From positions 1 to 64,000 of the forward strand of contig NZ_ATWY01000003.1 in assembly GCF_000421405.1 (NCBI RefSeq): DNA of 64,000 nucleotides, written 5' to 3'. The stretch is from Butyrivibrio sp. NC2007 (GTDB lineage Bacteria; Bacillota; Clostridia; Lachnospirales; Lachnospiraceae). Made by a program: the position numbers and the translations under genes. Below are positions 1 through 8,398 of the stretch, one piece after another (within the stretch, counting starts at the first letter, position 1; each line of letters opens with the position of its first letter). Under the pieces are notes generated by a model. It worked only from the letters and a program-made list of their open reading frames with translations, was not told the DNA's origin and made no database searches.

Positions 1-264
1 GATGCGGAATGATTCGCCATCTGCTGAAATAAATATTTTGTGAGTTTTTCCCATATAGTCACATACGGCCTCAACATCATAAAACTCACTTAATTCATTT
101 AACTCAACAATTTTCGAATAAACTTGAAGGTATTGATGCTTCTTAAATCCCTTGTCCTCATCCTCTTTATCTTTCGACCATATTTCTACATGCCTTTTAT
201 CATCCTCAAGAGAAGCGTGATATTCCTTCCCTTCATATATAGCATATCTTCCTGTTTTATCCAT
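1..264 (-). CDS. Hypothetical protein, 3' end outside window
   Basis: An open minus-strand frame of 88 codons runs without a stop into the left edge, so the C-terminus is missing. The ATG at 264 overlaps the stop of the upstream broken gene in the arrangement ATGGATAA, which suggests translational coupling. The product begins MDKTGRYAIYEGKEYHASL and is very rich in Lys, Asp and Glu, with no signal peptide or membrane segment. I do not recognise the family. Size, composition and coupling resemble the small proteins of the 10-19 kb array, so an immunity-type or toxin-associated role is possible but not shown. Confidence 0.6.
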   Translation of the reverse strand, partial: MDKTGRYAIYEGKEYHASLEDDKRHVEIWSKDKEDEDKGFKKHQYLQVYSKIVELNELSEFYDVEAVCDYMGKTHKIFISADGESFRI

Positions 265-498
265 TCTTATAACCTTCTTGTTTTCTAATACTCTTTATTT
301 CGAATTCTACAGTACCATATTTTTCAAGAGATGGGTGAATACCTTTGAACTCCACAATCGCACATACTTCTCTTTATTAACCAAAATCTCAATTTCTGTT
401 TTTTCTTTGATAATATCTAGGAATTCACTAGGGATATCAATTTTAGAATACTGAATTAATTCAATAATTTCGATTTGCCGGAAACTTCTCATCCGCAA
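257..498 (-). pseudogene. Small hypothetical gene broken by a frameshift
   Basis: The minus frame from ATG 498 begins MRMRSFRQIEIIELIQYSKI and ends at a stop near 307. From about 365 a second frame carries on with coding-like sequence (AIVEFKGIHPSLEKYGTVEF and then a basic tail) and stops with TAA at 257-259. That stop overlaps the ATG of the next gene. Joining the frames needs one missing base around 359-365 and would give a protein of about 80 residues. Natural decay and a sequencing error cannot be told apart here. No family recognised. Confidence 0.55.
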
Positions 499-731
499 TT
501 AGATTTTCTTATTCATATAATTTGTCAAATTTGCAAAATTGACTAATGTATATTATTTTGCATGCTTTAGTGACTTGAATCAGACAATTTTCAATTTCAA
601 ATTGAAGAAAATTTGACTAAGTCAGCTGAAATCTATCACCTGAGTCACTCAAGCATCATCAGAAGCTCCAAAAAGAGTGACTAAATTAGGGAATTATTGA
701 TGGCTTAGTCAAAAAATGAAAATATTTCAAT
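499..731. other. Gene-free AT-rich spacer, left part of repeat region
   Basis: No credible gene is visible. The stretch is AT-rich and holds several TTGACTAA/TTAGTCA-like words. Its first 30 bases and the segment around 697-731 recur nearly unchanged at 4617-4690. It is therefore the left end of a dispersed repeat whose hairpins follow at 732-847. Confidence 0.5.
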
Positions 732-847
732 GTATGCCTTTAATAGATACAAAGGGCCATTTAAGGTATACAAATGCAAATCAAAAGATCAATAATATTT
801 GAAAAATATGCCTTCAAAAAACAAAAACGCCTTGTTAAGGCATATTT
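732..847. repeat. TATGCCTT/AAGGCATA hairpin repeat, copy A
   Basis: Two consecutive long inverted repeats are visible. The first has arms GTATGCCTT (732-740) and AAGGTATAC (763-771). The second has perfect 11-base arms, AAATATGCCTT (804-814) and AAGGCATATTT (837-847). Loops are about 22 bases. The same pair, with similar loops and flanks, recurs at 4766-4880. Open frames across the region do not agree between the copies, so it looks non-coding. Confidence 0.75.
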
Positions 848-891
848 CCAAAATCCTACCCGCGCTTTGTCATCGCATATAATACTGAGAG

Positions 892-915
892 TTAATCGCT
901 CTACAAATTTGAATT
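892..915. repeat. 24-bp block shared with 15374-15397
   Basis: A 24-base block reading TTAATCGCTCTACAAATTTG and then AATT occurs here and, base for base, at 15374-15397. In both places it lies directly downstream of the stop codon of a minus-strand gene (DUF4256 here, a small membrane protein there). The flanking ATAATACTGA word has relatives near 13670, 18133 and 24382. Confidence 0.7.
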
Positions 916-1436
916 CATATAAGCGTATAGCCTCTGAACCCGCGCACGGAATAGTACGAATCCGCCCCGTTATGGAATGTGAAAACCGTTCCGTAACGTC
1001 GTTCGCAGAACAATGCACCGCCCTTGTCGCGAATATCATCCGGCGTAGTGATCCAACTTGACGTTTTCAAATCAAATTCCCCGAGACTTTGCAGTCGGCG
1101 ATAGAGTTCCTCCGTCATGATCAAAACGCCGATTTCTTTTGCTTTCCATTCGGCGCTGCCTGATGGCGGGTTTTTAGCACGCCCCTGTAATGCCTTTTCG
1201 TCATAGCACAGGCTTCTGCGCCCAGAAGGGGACTCCTTTGCGCAGTCGCAGAAAATTAGCTTTCCCGTCTTTTCGTCATAGCCGATGGTATCCGGTTCTC
1301 CTCCGCTCTCCTCCATCCTTCTCAAAACATCCATGGAGCCCGGATGCTCAAGCAAACGTTTCTCCACGTCAAGCCAACTCAGATCCATATGAAGATTCTT
1401 ATTATCCTGAAACCTCGCTTTTAATATTTCTAACAT
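915..1436 (-). CDS. DUF4256 family protein
   Basis: The 173-residue product matches my recollection of the DUF4256 family over its whole length. Features are an N-terminal LKARF motif, GGEPDTIGYDEKTGKLIFCD, a Ser-Pro-x-Gly-Arg-Arg-Ser-x-Cys-Tyr-Asp segment, the KTSSWI motif (about 128-133), a GGALFCERRYGTVF core and a final SYYSVRGFRG. There is no signal peptide, so it is probably cytosolic. The biochemical role of the family is unknown. It lies 34 bases downstream of the SNF2 helicase gene on the same strand and may share its transcript. Length is normal and no lesion is seen. Confidence 0.85.
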   Translation of the reverse strand: MLEILKARFQDNKNLHMDLSWLDVEKRLLEHPGSMDVLRRMEESGGEPDTIGYDEKTGKLIFCDCAKESPSGRRSLCYDEKALQGRAKNPPSGSAEWKAKEIGVLIMTEELYRRLQSLGEFDLKTSSWITTPDDIRDKGGALFCERRYGTVFTFHNGADSYYSVRGFRGYTLI

Positions 1437-1470
1437 GGTTTATCCCTCCAATCTCCCGATTTGAATTAAA

Positions 1471-3606
1471 TTACAGCACTGCAGGTAGATATTTCTTGCT
1501 TTCTTTTTCAATCACATCGCTGATCCATTCCTTGTCCATAAGGTTGTCGAAAGCACCTGCCAGTACTGATTCGCCTGCATAATTGTCGAATTCGTTCTGT
1601 TTCTGTTCAAGCACCAGCATCATTTCTTCGTCTATGGTTTCCGGGCAAAGAAGATGGTACACCGTCACGTTCCTGACCTGGCCCATTCGGTAAACCCTGG
1701 AGAGTGCCTGGCTTGTAAGGGACGGCTTTATCTGCGGCTCACAGAATATCACCATGCTGGCAGCCTGTATGTTAAGACCAACTCCTCCTGCTATTATCTG
1801 GCAGAGCAGGATGCTTCCATCTTTTGCCTCGCCAAATCTGTCGACTATATCCTGCCTATGAGCTACGGGTGTATCTCCACTTATAACGCCTATGCACTTA
1901 TCGCCAAGGATCGCGGCCACTTTGGATATGGTATCTCTAAAGAAGGAATATACAACGACTTTTCTTCCCTCCGCCTTTGCCTCATTGCACAGCTCAAGGA
2001 GCCTGCAGGTTTTAGCGGAAGTTTTTATGTCTTCCTGAAGAAAGCCCACGCGGCGCATATCCTGGAAATTCCTGTTCATGACAGCCGCAGTATACGCTTT
2101 TTGGTCGTCAAAAGACATTTCGCACCATTCCTGTTTCTCGTCGATAGGAGGCAGCTCTTTTAACACCTGAGTCCTTGTCCTTCGCAGATAAACAGGAGAT
2201 AGCGCCTCTCTGAATTCCGGAACATGGCTAAGGTGCGCCATTCCTCGAACCTCCTTGGTCATGTCAGGCCTTACAAAATCTATCAGATTGCACATTTCAT
2301 CGACACGATTCTCCAGAGGTGTCCCGGTCATCATAAGAATGCGCTTGGATTCATTATCAAGGCGCCTGATGTACATGGTCCTCTTGGCATCGGGGTTCTT
2401 GATGTAATGCGCCTCATCAATTACCAGCATCTCGAGAGTCATGTGATTGTCGATACGATCCACTATTTTCCCCATGGATTCGTAGTTGGTGATGGCGGCT
2501 CCCCCATAATCTCTCCACCTGTCAAATGCATCATCTAAAGTCTGGCCATGCAGAATGTACGCATCAATGTTGCTGAACTTCGATAGCTCTTTTGACCAGT
2601 TGACAAGGACACTGGCCGGGCAGACCACCAGAAAATGGCATAATCCATCCGTGGTTTCTTGAATATGAGCCATGGCAGCTATCGCCTGAATGGTCTTGCC
2701 AAGGCCCATCTCATCGCCGAGGAGGACCTTGCTTTGATGCAATATATACTTTGCGCCGAATTCCTGATACACACGCAGGTTGCCTCGAAAGGTCTTTTGC
2801 GAAAGTTGCATGCTACTTATTTCTTCGGCCAGCTGCCCTGGTATGCTGTCGTAGATAAACGGCCTGTTACCACTGCTACTTCCAAGCTTCTCCAGCAGGG
2901 CATAGAAATCCGCACCGTTCAGGGTAAAAGCCTGCACGGCATCTGCACTTGGCGAATTGATGGCGCTGTGATACCTGTCAATAAGGCCAAGGAGCTTTTC
3001 AAAGAAAGCGCTGTTGCAGAATTCGTATATCTCCGCAACCATATTAATGGTGCGGGTTTTTTTATCGTTTCCGGAAAAGAGCCATCCAAAGCCGCCAAGT
3101 ATTATACCTGAGGATGCGACTTTCGCGGCATACAGATCAAGGTTTTTGGCCGGCTCCTGAGCATCTCTGCGCACATCTTCACTCTTTAGATAGCGGTACA
3201 TCTCAGTAATCAGCTCAGGGTCATTTGCATCAAGCACGATGGAAACCCTTGATGAGAGGCTGTTTGCAAATTCAGTGATAATATGCCTTATGGCCTCTAT
3301 CTGCTTCTCGCCGATGCCTTCTATGTTCCGGATGTCGTAATCAGTAGCTTTTGCGATCTTCCCAAGGTCGGTATATCCGGCCTCCTGAAGGGCTGCCACG
3401 CGTATACCAACCTTGGCATTCTTAAGCTCCTCAACGGAAAATTCGCCAAGAGATTCTCTGGCTTTTTCGGATGACATCCTTTTGCAAATGGCTTTAATGC
3501 GGCTTTCCTGCGAGTCTTTCTCTGCATAGATGCTCTTAAATGCATCGTTGGTGTCATTTATCGCCTTTATTAGTTTTTTCAGATCCTTAAAGTCAGGTTT
3601 CTTCAT
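1471..3606 (-). CDS. SNF2-family DEAD/DEAH helicase-like ATPase
   Basis: The 711-residue protein has a complete SNF2 motor: Walker A GDEMGLGKT (297-305), motif Ia LVVCPASVLVNW, DEAH box (397-400), motif III MMTGTPLENR, and C-terminal RecA motifs including GGVGLN and the final SRVYRMGQ. SNF2 ATPases translocate on double-stranded DNA and remodel protein-DNA complexes. The N-terminal 290 residues are less usual. They contain a helix-hairpin-helix-like stretch (about 79-110, with the turn GIGEKQIEAI) and a hydrophobic patch around 165-177. No SWIM zinc finger is visible. An AAAGG box precedes the start. DUF4256 follows closely. A role in DNA repair, transcription recycling or defence cannot be decided from sequence. 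Confidence 0.85.
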   Translation of the reverse strand: MKKPDFKDLKKLIKAINDTNDAFKSIYAEKDSQESRIKAICKRMSSEKARESLGEFSVEELKNAKVGIRVAALQEAGYTDLGKIAKATDYDIRNIEGIGEKQIEAIRHIITEFANSLSSRVSIVLDANDPELITEMYRYLKSEDVRRDAQEPAKNLDLYAAKVASSGIILGGFGWLFSGNDKKTRTINMVAEIYEFCNSAFFEKLLGLIDRYHSAINSPSADAVQAFTLNGADFYALLEKLGSSSGNRPFIYDSIPGQLAEEISSMQLSQKTFRGNLRVYQEFGAKYILHQSKVLLGDEMGLGKTIQAIAAMAHIQETTDGLCHFLVVCPASVLVNWSKELSKFSNIDAYILHGQTLDDAFDRWRDYGGAAITNYESMGKIVDRIDNHMTLEMLVIDEAHYIKNPDAKRTMYIRRLDNESKRILMMTGTPLENRVDEMCNLIDFVRPDMTKEVRGMAHLSHVPEFREALSPVYLRRTRTQVLKELPPIDEKQEWCEMSFDDQKAYTAAVMNRNFQDMRRVGFLQEDIKTSAKTCRLLELCNEAKAEGRKVVVYSFFRDTISKVAAILGDKCIGVISGDTPVAHRQDIVDRFGEAKDGSILLCQIIAGGVGLNIQAASMVIFCEPQIKPSLTSQALSRVYRMGQVRNVTVYHLLCPETIDEEMMLVLEQKQNEFDNYAGESVLAGAFDNLMDKEWISDVIEKESKKYLPAVL

Positions 3607-3672
3607 GGCTTCATACCTTTATCGACTGTGTCTTGAGACTCTGTTAGCCTCATTTTTATGTATCCACGTATT

Positions 3673-4329
3673 TCATTCTTTTAGCATCATCAAGACCACA
3701 ACCAGAAGGATTGCCGGTGAGATCCATATTGTTCCAATACCAAACCTTGCGGAAAGTACCCCTCCGATGCCGGCTCCTGTGGCAAAGATAAGAATAATGC
3801 CAAAGAAATGCAATGCCTTATACAAGGATCCCTTCTCTTTTGTTCTGAAATACTGTGACAGGCTTTCCGTACCGCTCCTAAGATTGCCGATACACATCGT
3901 ACTGGCATATCCATATCCATGAACTTTTCTGAATGTCTGCACCTGCATGGCACATGAAAATGAAACCATGATATTTGCAAGCATATTTACCCCTGTCGGC
4001 ATAAATCCTACCGCCAAAAGCATTGCTATCTCTATAAAAAGTATGATCTGTCTCCAATGGATCTTGCTGCCAGTCTTAAACCTGCTCTCGATCCTTTCAG
4101 CCAGAAAAATACCTGCAGCAAATGATAGGAGCGGGAGCATATAGTGTAATCCCTTATTCCACTCTCCCTGCATAAAGTTCTGGCTCATCAGTACCACGTT
4201 ACCGGTCTGGGCATTTGCGAATACGCCATCCCTCACGTTATAAGTATATGCATCCTGTAGTCCTCCCGAAAATGAAAGCAATGCACTTAATCGAAAGCTC
4301 TCAGAGGTCTGCGTTTTTGCAATCGACAT
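3673..4329 (-). CDS. DUF1275 (YoaK-type) membrane protein
   Basis: The 218-residue product has the N-terminal signature of DUF1275, SGGLQDAYTYNVRDGVFANA, followed by QTGNVV, and six or so hydrophobic segments spread over the rest. Family members are inner-membrane proteins of unknown transport or signalling role. The segment from about 122 to 165, with GYGYASTMCIGNLRSG, also fits the family. The start is supported by GGAGG seven bases upstream. It is probably its own transcription unit, because a 660-base spacer lies upstream and the downstream SNF2 gene begins 66 bases later. Confidence 0.85.
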   Translation of the reverse strand: MSIAKTQTSESFRLSALLSFSGGLQDAYTYNVRDGVFANAQTGNVVLMSQNFMQGEWNKGLHYMLPLLSFAAGIFLAERIESRFKTGSKIHWRQIILFIEIAMLLAVGFMPTGVNMLANIMVSFSCAMQVQTFRKVHGYGYASTMCIGNLRSGTESLSQYFRTKEKGSLYKALHFFGIILIFATGAGIGGVLSARFGIGTIWISPAILLVVVLMMLKE

Positions 4330-4993
4330 CTCATACCTCCAAATATGACCATTAAATTTATATCAATATATTTACCTTACGTAATTCAGCCAATAACGAG
4401 CCCGCCTCGCCAAGTAAACCTTCAGTCATATTACTCATATCAAGTATTCCAATTTATCTTCTAGAATATTATATATTAGTACGCCGGTGGAGAACGATCT
4501 CCACTTTACAATCGCCCTGCACGGATACAGGTTACGGCGTCTTTCATCCTTGCAGATACAAGTCCGTGCACAAACCACAAGGAAGCTATCGATCATTATC
4601 TTCTGATATAACTTATCATCCGCAATTAGATTTTCTTATTCATATAATTTGGCAATTGATGGCTTAGTCAAAAATTGAAAATATTTCAATGTATGCCTTA
4701 TATAAGAAAAAATATAGCTATAGGGCATACATTTTGGTGCCAGTGAAGGTTTTTCCATACGTAATGTATGCCTTTAATGGATACAAAGGGCTTTTTAAGG
4801 CATACAAAGGCAAATCAAAGATCAATAATATATAAAAAATATGCCTTTAGAAAACAAACACATCTTGTTAAGGCATATTTCTAAAATTCCGCCCCGCACT
4901 TTGTCATCGTACATAATTCTGGAATATATTTTCCGATATAACTCTCTTATGATACATTCTCTGCAATAGGTAATCCAAAGTCATAGAGTTCCC
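4330..4993. other. 660-bp gene-free spacer with inverted repeats
   Basis: No gene of normal size is supported. From right to left it holds the second copy of the hairpin repeat (4688-4880) and a segment at 4617-4690 that repeats 490-520 and 697-735. It also has two small inverted repeats near 4487-4570: GTGGAGA/TCTCCAC with a 4-base loop, and TGCACGGA (4518-4525) with TCCGTGCA (4563-4570). The promoter of the DUF1275 gene must also lie here. Confidence 0.5.
4688..4880. repeat. TATGCCTT/AAGGCATA hairpin repeat, copy B
   Basis: Three hairpins follow one another. The arms are AATGTATGCC/GGCATACATT (4688-4697 and 4724-4733), GTATGCCTT/AAGGCATAC (4766-4774 and 4797-4805) and AAATATGCCTT/AAGGCATATTT (4837-4847 and 4870-4880). 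The last two correspond one to one to the hairpins at 732-847. The first is an extra member, so the copies differ by one unit. Confidence 0.75.
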
Positions 4994-5236
4994 TCACTTT
5001 TTCCTGGTCATAATTAGCTTCACAGCAATACCCAGCCCCACAATAATAAGCAGGCATGGTAGATAATCCCAAATTAAAGCCGGAATCAGAATCGTGATAA
5101 TAACAACCAGATCAAGAATATCAACTTGTTCTATAATAATATACCCCGCAATCACTGCTACAGCCAAAACAACTATGCCAACAATAAGTGCTATTTTCCA
5201 CGATTTGTTTCTAGAATATTCCTTTGTAACCCTCAT
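4994..5236 (-). CDS. Small two-helix membrane protein
   Basis: An 80-residue product with a short basic N-terminus, two or three strongly hydrophobic segments (about 14-34, 40-53 and 57-73) and the basic tail TRKK. This predicts a small integral membrane protein. I chose the ATG at 5236. A TTG lies five codons further up, but the GGGGG box eight bases before the ATG is better placed. No family recognised. It is isolated between the repeat-bearing spacer and the GGDEF/EAL gene, whose 3' end lies downstream on the same strand. Confidence 0.55.
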   Translation of the reverse strand: MRVTKEYSRNKSWKIALIVGIVVLAVAVIAGYIIIEQVDILDLVVIITILIPALIWDYLPCLLIIVGLGIAVKLIMTRKK

Positions 5237-5376
5237 TACCTTGTCCCCCAAGTAGTATTTAAAGAATTTATCCTATTATATCTACCGCACATTGCACCTA
5301 CAATCATTATCTTGAGAAAATAAACCCTTCTAATTCCCTATTTGAATGTAAATTTATCTGGCAATATAATAGAGCC

Positions 5377-5396
5377 CTGAAACATCCCTGTTTCAG
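5377..5396 (-). terminator. Hairpin in the spacer below the 85-codon membrane gene
   Basis: CTGAAAC-ATCCCT-GTTTCAG forms a 7-bp stem. It lies 40 bases downstream of the stop of the GGDEF/EAL gene (minus strand). The U tract is poor (CTCTATTATATT), so this is a weak terminator candidate. Confidence 0.4.
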
Positions 5397-5434
5397 CGCC
5401 CTTATCCTTCGGGCAAACCCTCAGGAATATATTG

Positions 5435-8374
5435 TCAGTTTGTGGTAGCCATTCCCGATGTTGACTCGTTAGCTATTGTCAGGATTGCCACAGCGATTGC
5501 TGACGTACCTGTTACAGGATTGACTCCAATTCGACGGATTAATGTGTGGACATACGTATCCTGATCCATTTTTTCATCAACAACCAAACGTCCACCTTCC
5601 CTGCCACAATGCATAATAGCCTTAAGGAATGTCGATTCCTCTCTGTCTTTAGTATCGAGTATATCTCTTTTTAATGTATTGAAGTCAATATTTAACGTCC
5701 GTTTCAGGAAATCACGGTATGAACGGTTACAACGGTTATACCACAACTTTGTGTCATTGACTTCTATAATGCACATAGGCAGTGAGTTGAAGTACTGCGT
5801 CATGATCTCATCATTTTCTCCATTAGAAAGCGTTGAGAAATCATACAGATTGAGGCGTCCTATCGATGCATAATATTCTGCCTCCTCCGGGTTCTCTATT
5901 GTAAGCGCCTCTCCCCTTTCAATCTTGGCAACTATTTCCTCAAAAGGAGTAGGTTTTCCGTAGTAGTAGCCCTGTATTCTCGTACAGCCGATCTCACGCA
6001 GGAATTCTACCTGTTCTTCCAGTTCTACGCCTTCACAAAGAGTATCAAGTCCCAGACTTATAGCCATATTTACAAGCTCGGTTACGATGATCTTTCCTTC
6101 TTCACCCTCATCAAAGCGCTCCATGAAGCGCATATCAAACTTGATTAGATCAAAGTGCAACTGATGAAGTACGTCCAGAGATGAGTAGCCGCTTCCAAAA
6201 TCGTCCATCCAAACCGGGAATCCAAGCTTCTGGAATCTGGCAACCTGCTCTTTCATAAAGTCAAATTCTTCACCGATTACACTTTCCGTAATCTCCACAG
6301 AAATAAGCGAATGGTCAATGCCTTCAGCATCAACTCTCTTTCGTATTTCCTCTACGATATCACAGCTCTCAAAATCCATACGGGACAGGTTGATAGATTG
6401 GGATATCAGGTAGTATCCCAGTTCTTTCTGTTTCTGCATCTTTTTAAGTACCTGTTCCAGCACATAAAGATCAAGCTTATATATCAGTTTGGCCTGTTCC
6501 AAAGCAGGAATAAAATATCCCGGTGAAAGGAACCCAAGTTCAGGATCTATCCAGCGTGCCAGAGCCTCTTCATCACATACCTGACCATTGGAAGCGCGCA
6601 CGATTGGCTGATAGTACACCTTGATCCAGCCTTCTTCAATGGCACGGTCCAGATTCTGGATGATGTGAACATTGATCTCGTTCCTCTTTAGCATGTCTTC
6701 ATCATAATATGTAATTGTTGAAGACAACTCTCCCTTCTTCCTGTCGGCTGCATATTTTGCACGATCGCAGGCAACGTTCACATCTACATCTTCAAGGGCG
6801 TTGTTATAGATTCCCACGCGAATCGGCAGCTCTTTTCCATCCACGGCTGTTCTGCATTCATCCAAAACTTTTTGGAGTATCTCATCTACCTTGTCTCCTT
6901 CTGCGACTGCAGTGAAATGATCTCCGCTAAAGCGGCAAATTCGGTGTTCTCCAAAGTTTTCGGCCAGAATTTTGGAGAAATCCATAATAAGCTTATCGCC
7001 CATTTCAAATCCATACTGTCGGTTATAGTATCTTATACCTATAATATCGATATAGACCATTACCGGATCAAGTCCTTCTGAAAGGATGCGTTTCTTTTCC
7101 TCTACCGCCAGCTTAAAAAAGTGACGCATATTAGGAATATCTGTCATTGTGTCATAGAAGATCTGATGATTCAGATTCTCAATATAAAGCTTCAGCTGAT
7201 CCCTCATTCGCATGAAAGCATTAGTCAGTGCGCCAATCTCATCCTTGCCCTGATATGTCAGATCAACATCATAGTCAGCATCAGCAAGCCTCTTTGAAGC
7301 ATTTGTGAGCTGTTTCAAAGGACGGGTAAGTGCTCCTATCACGAGGAGAATCAGTAAAACGAAAACAAAGATGACTATCACGGTAATCAGTGCAATATCT
7401 CTGATAAGTGTGATCCAGGGAGCATTGATCTCTTCTGTTGGCGCAATACAGACCACGTGCATACCATTTGACAGTGTGGAAAAAGACATCTGCCTTTTTG
7501 TGCCATGGGCTTCATAGCGTATAAGATCATTACCGCTATTATCTTTTGTGAGGGTTTCAGACGAAACGCTGAGCTGTAATTCATCAAGATCGCTTGTGAT
7601 TGGAAGATCAGGATGATAGATTACCTTTGCGTCTTTATCAAGAAGACAAACAAAACCGGTGTCGTAGATACTGATATCTTTGACCTGATCTATAAGAATC
7701 TCACAGGGAATATCCATTCCAAGTACACCGATCAGCATACCGGCTTTATAAATGGGAACAAAGTATGAATATACCCACTCTTTCTGGAAAATGTATGGGC
7801 CAACCCATCCGGGCCTTCCCATGTCAACGGCAGTATCATACCAGGTTGCACCGAGTTGCTCACTGGGTGTGAGATTTGACGCATCAAGCGGAGCTTTTTC
7901 AATAAGGCCCGTCTTTCCTTCTTTCATGTAGAAGAATCCATGAACATTTTTACTGATCTCAGGGCTGATGCAATAGTAATATGAGTTTATTCCTTGTGTA
8001 TTTTCCGCCACTCCGGAGAATAATCCCTGAACTTTATTGCAATAAGATTCCAAGTAATCATCCAAAGCTTTGATCTGATCAGGTGTCTGTGCGCTTATAT
8101 CCGTTCCGGTTTTTATTGCACCATAATTAGCCAATACAACGCTGTCAAGATCATCAATAGCGATATTGGACGTAATTTCTGCAGACTGCTCAATACTCTC
8201 AAAATACTTTTCAAGAGCTTTGTCAGTATCTGAATTTATCAGATTCATCATATCTACGGAATTCTGGTCTGTTTCTCTTTGGATAATAAAATAATTTGCG
8301 CCAAAGACAGACAGAACACTCGTAAGGATTACCAGAACCGTGATTATTGCGATTTTAGAGCGGATTGAATACAT
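5435..8374 (-). CDS. dCache-HAMP-GGDEF(degenerate)-EAL sensor phosphodiesterase
   Basis: The 979-residue protein has a transmembrane helix (about 8-30), an extracellular dCache-like sensor (35-320), a second helix (325-347) and HAMP (348-400). A GGDEF domain follows in which the signature is SGDHF (483-487) instead of GGDEF, so cyclase activity is probably lost. The EAL domain is intact, with EALARW from residue 603, then DDFGSGYSSL and a closing QGYYYGKP. About 130 residues after it look PAS-like. The likely job is hydrolysis of cyclic di-GMP in response to an outside ligand. It follows the substrate-binding lipoprotein gene by 24 bases, so both probably share one mRNA. AAGGAG precedes the start. 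Confidence 0.88.
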   Translation of the reverse strand: MYSIRSKIAIITVLVILTSVLSVFGANYFIIQRETDQNSVDMMNLINSDTDKALEKYFESIEQSAEITSNIAIDDLDSVVLANYGAIKTGTDISAQTPDQIKALDDYLESYCNKVQGLFSGVAENTQGINSYYYCISPEISKNVHGFFYMKEGKTGLIEKAPLDASNLTPSEQLGATWYDTAVDMGRPGWVGPYIFQKEWVYSYFVPIYKAGMLIGVLGMDIPCEILIDQVKDISIYDTGFVCLLDKDAKVIYHPDLPITSDLDELQLSVSSETLTKDNSGNDLIRYEAHGTKRQMSFSTLSNGMHVVCIAPTEEINAPWITLIRDIALITVIVIFVFVLLILLVIGALTRPLKQLTNASKRLADADYDVDLTYQGKDEIGALTNAFMRMRDQLKLYIENLNHQIFYDTMTDIPNMRHFFKLAVEEKKRILSEGLDPVMVYIDIIGIRYYNRQYGFEMGDKLIMDFSKILAENFGEHRICRFSGDHFTAVAEGDKVDEILQKVLDECRTAVDGKELPIRVGIYNNALEDVDVNVACDRAKYAADRKKGELSSTITYYDEDMLKRNEINVHIIQNLDRAIEEGWIKVYYQPIVRASNGQVCDEEALARWIDPELGFLSPGYFIPALEQAKLIYKLDLYVLEQVLKKMQKQKELGYYLISQSINLSRMDFESCDIVEEIRKRVDAEGIDHSLISVEITESVIGEEFDFMKEQVARFQKLGFPVWMDDFGSGYSSLDVLHQLHFDLIKFDMRFMERFDEGEEGKIIVTELVNMAISLGLDTLCEGVELEEQVEFLREIGCTRIQGYYYGKPTPFEEIVAKIERGEALTIENPEEAEYYASIGRLNLYDFSTLSNGENDEIMTQYFNSLPMCIIEVNDTKLWYNRCNRSYRDFLKRTLNIDFNTLKRDILDTKDREESTFLKAIMHCGREGGRLVVDEKMDQDTYVHTLIRRIGVNPVTGTSAIAVAILTIANESTSGMATTN

Positions 8375-8398
8375 TGACTAACTCCTTTTTCAAGAAAC

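Noticed and set aside
732..847. Repeat region as an insertion sequence
   Set aside because: No transposase frame, no terminal inverted repeats with target duplications; only hairpins are shared between the copies.
761..1061. Open frames on both strands across the hairpin repeat
   Set aside because: The frames are not preserved in the second copy of the repeat (4766-4930) and run through the DUF4256 3' end, so they are chance openings.
4340..4440. A 26-codon minus frame beginning MSNMTEGLLGEAGSLL
   Set aside because: The composition looks protein-like, but there is no ribosome binding site and no partner or conservation to judge by.
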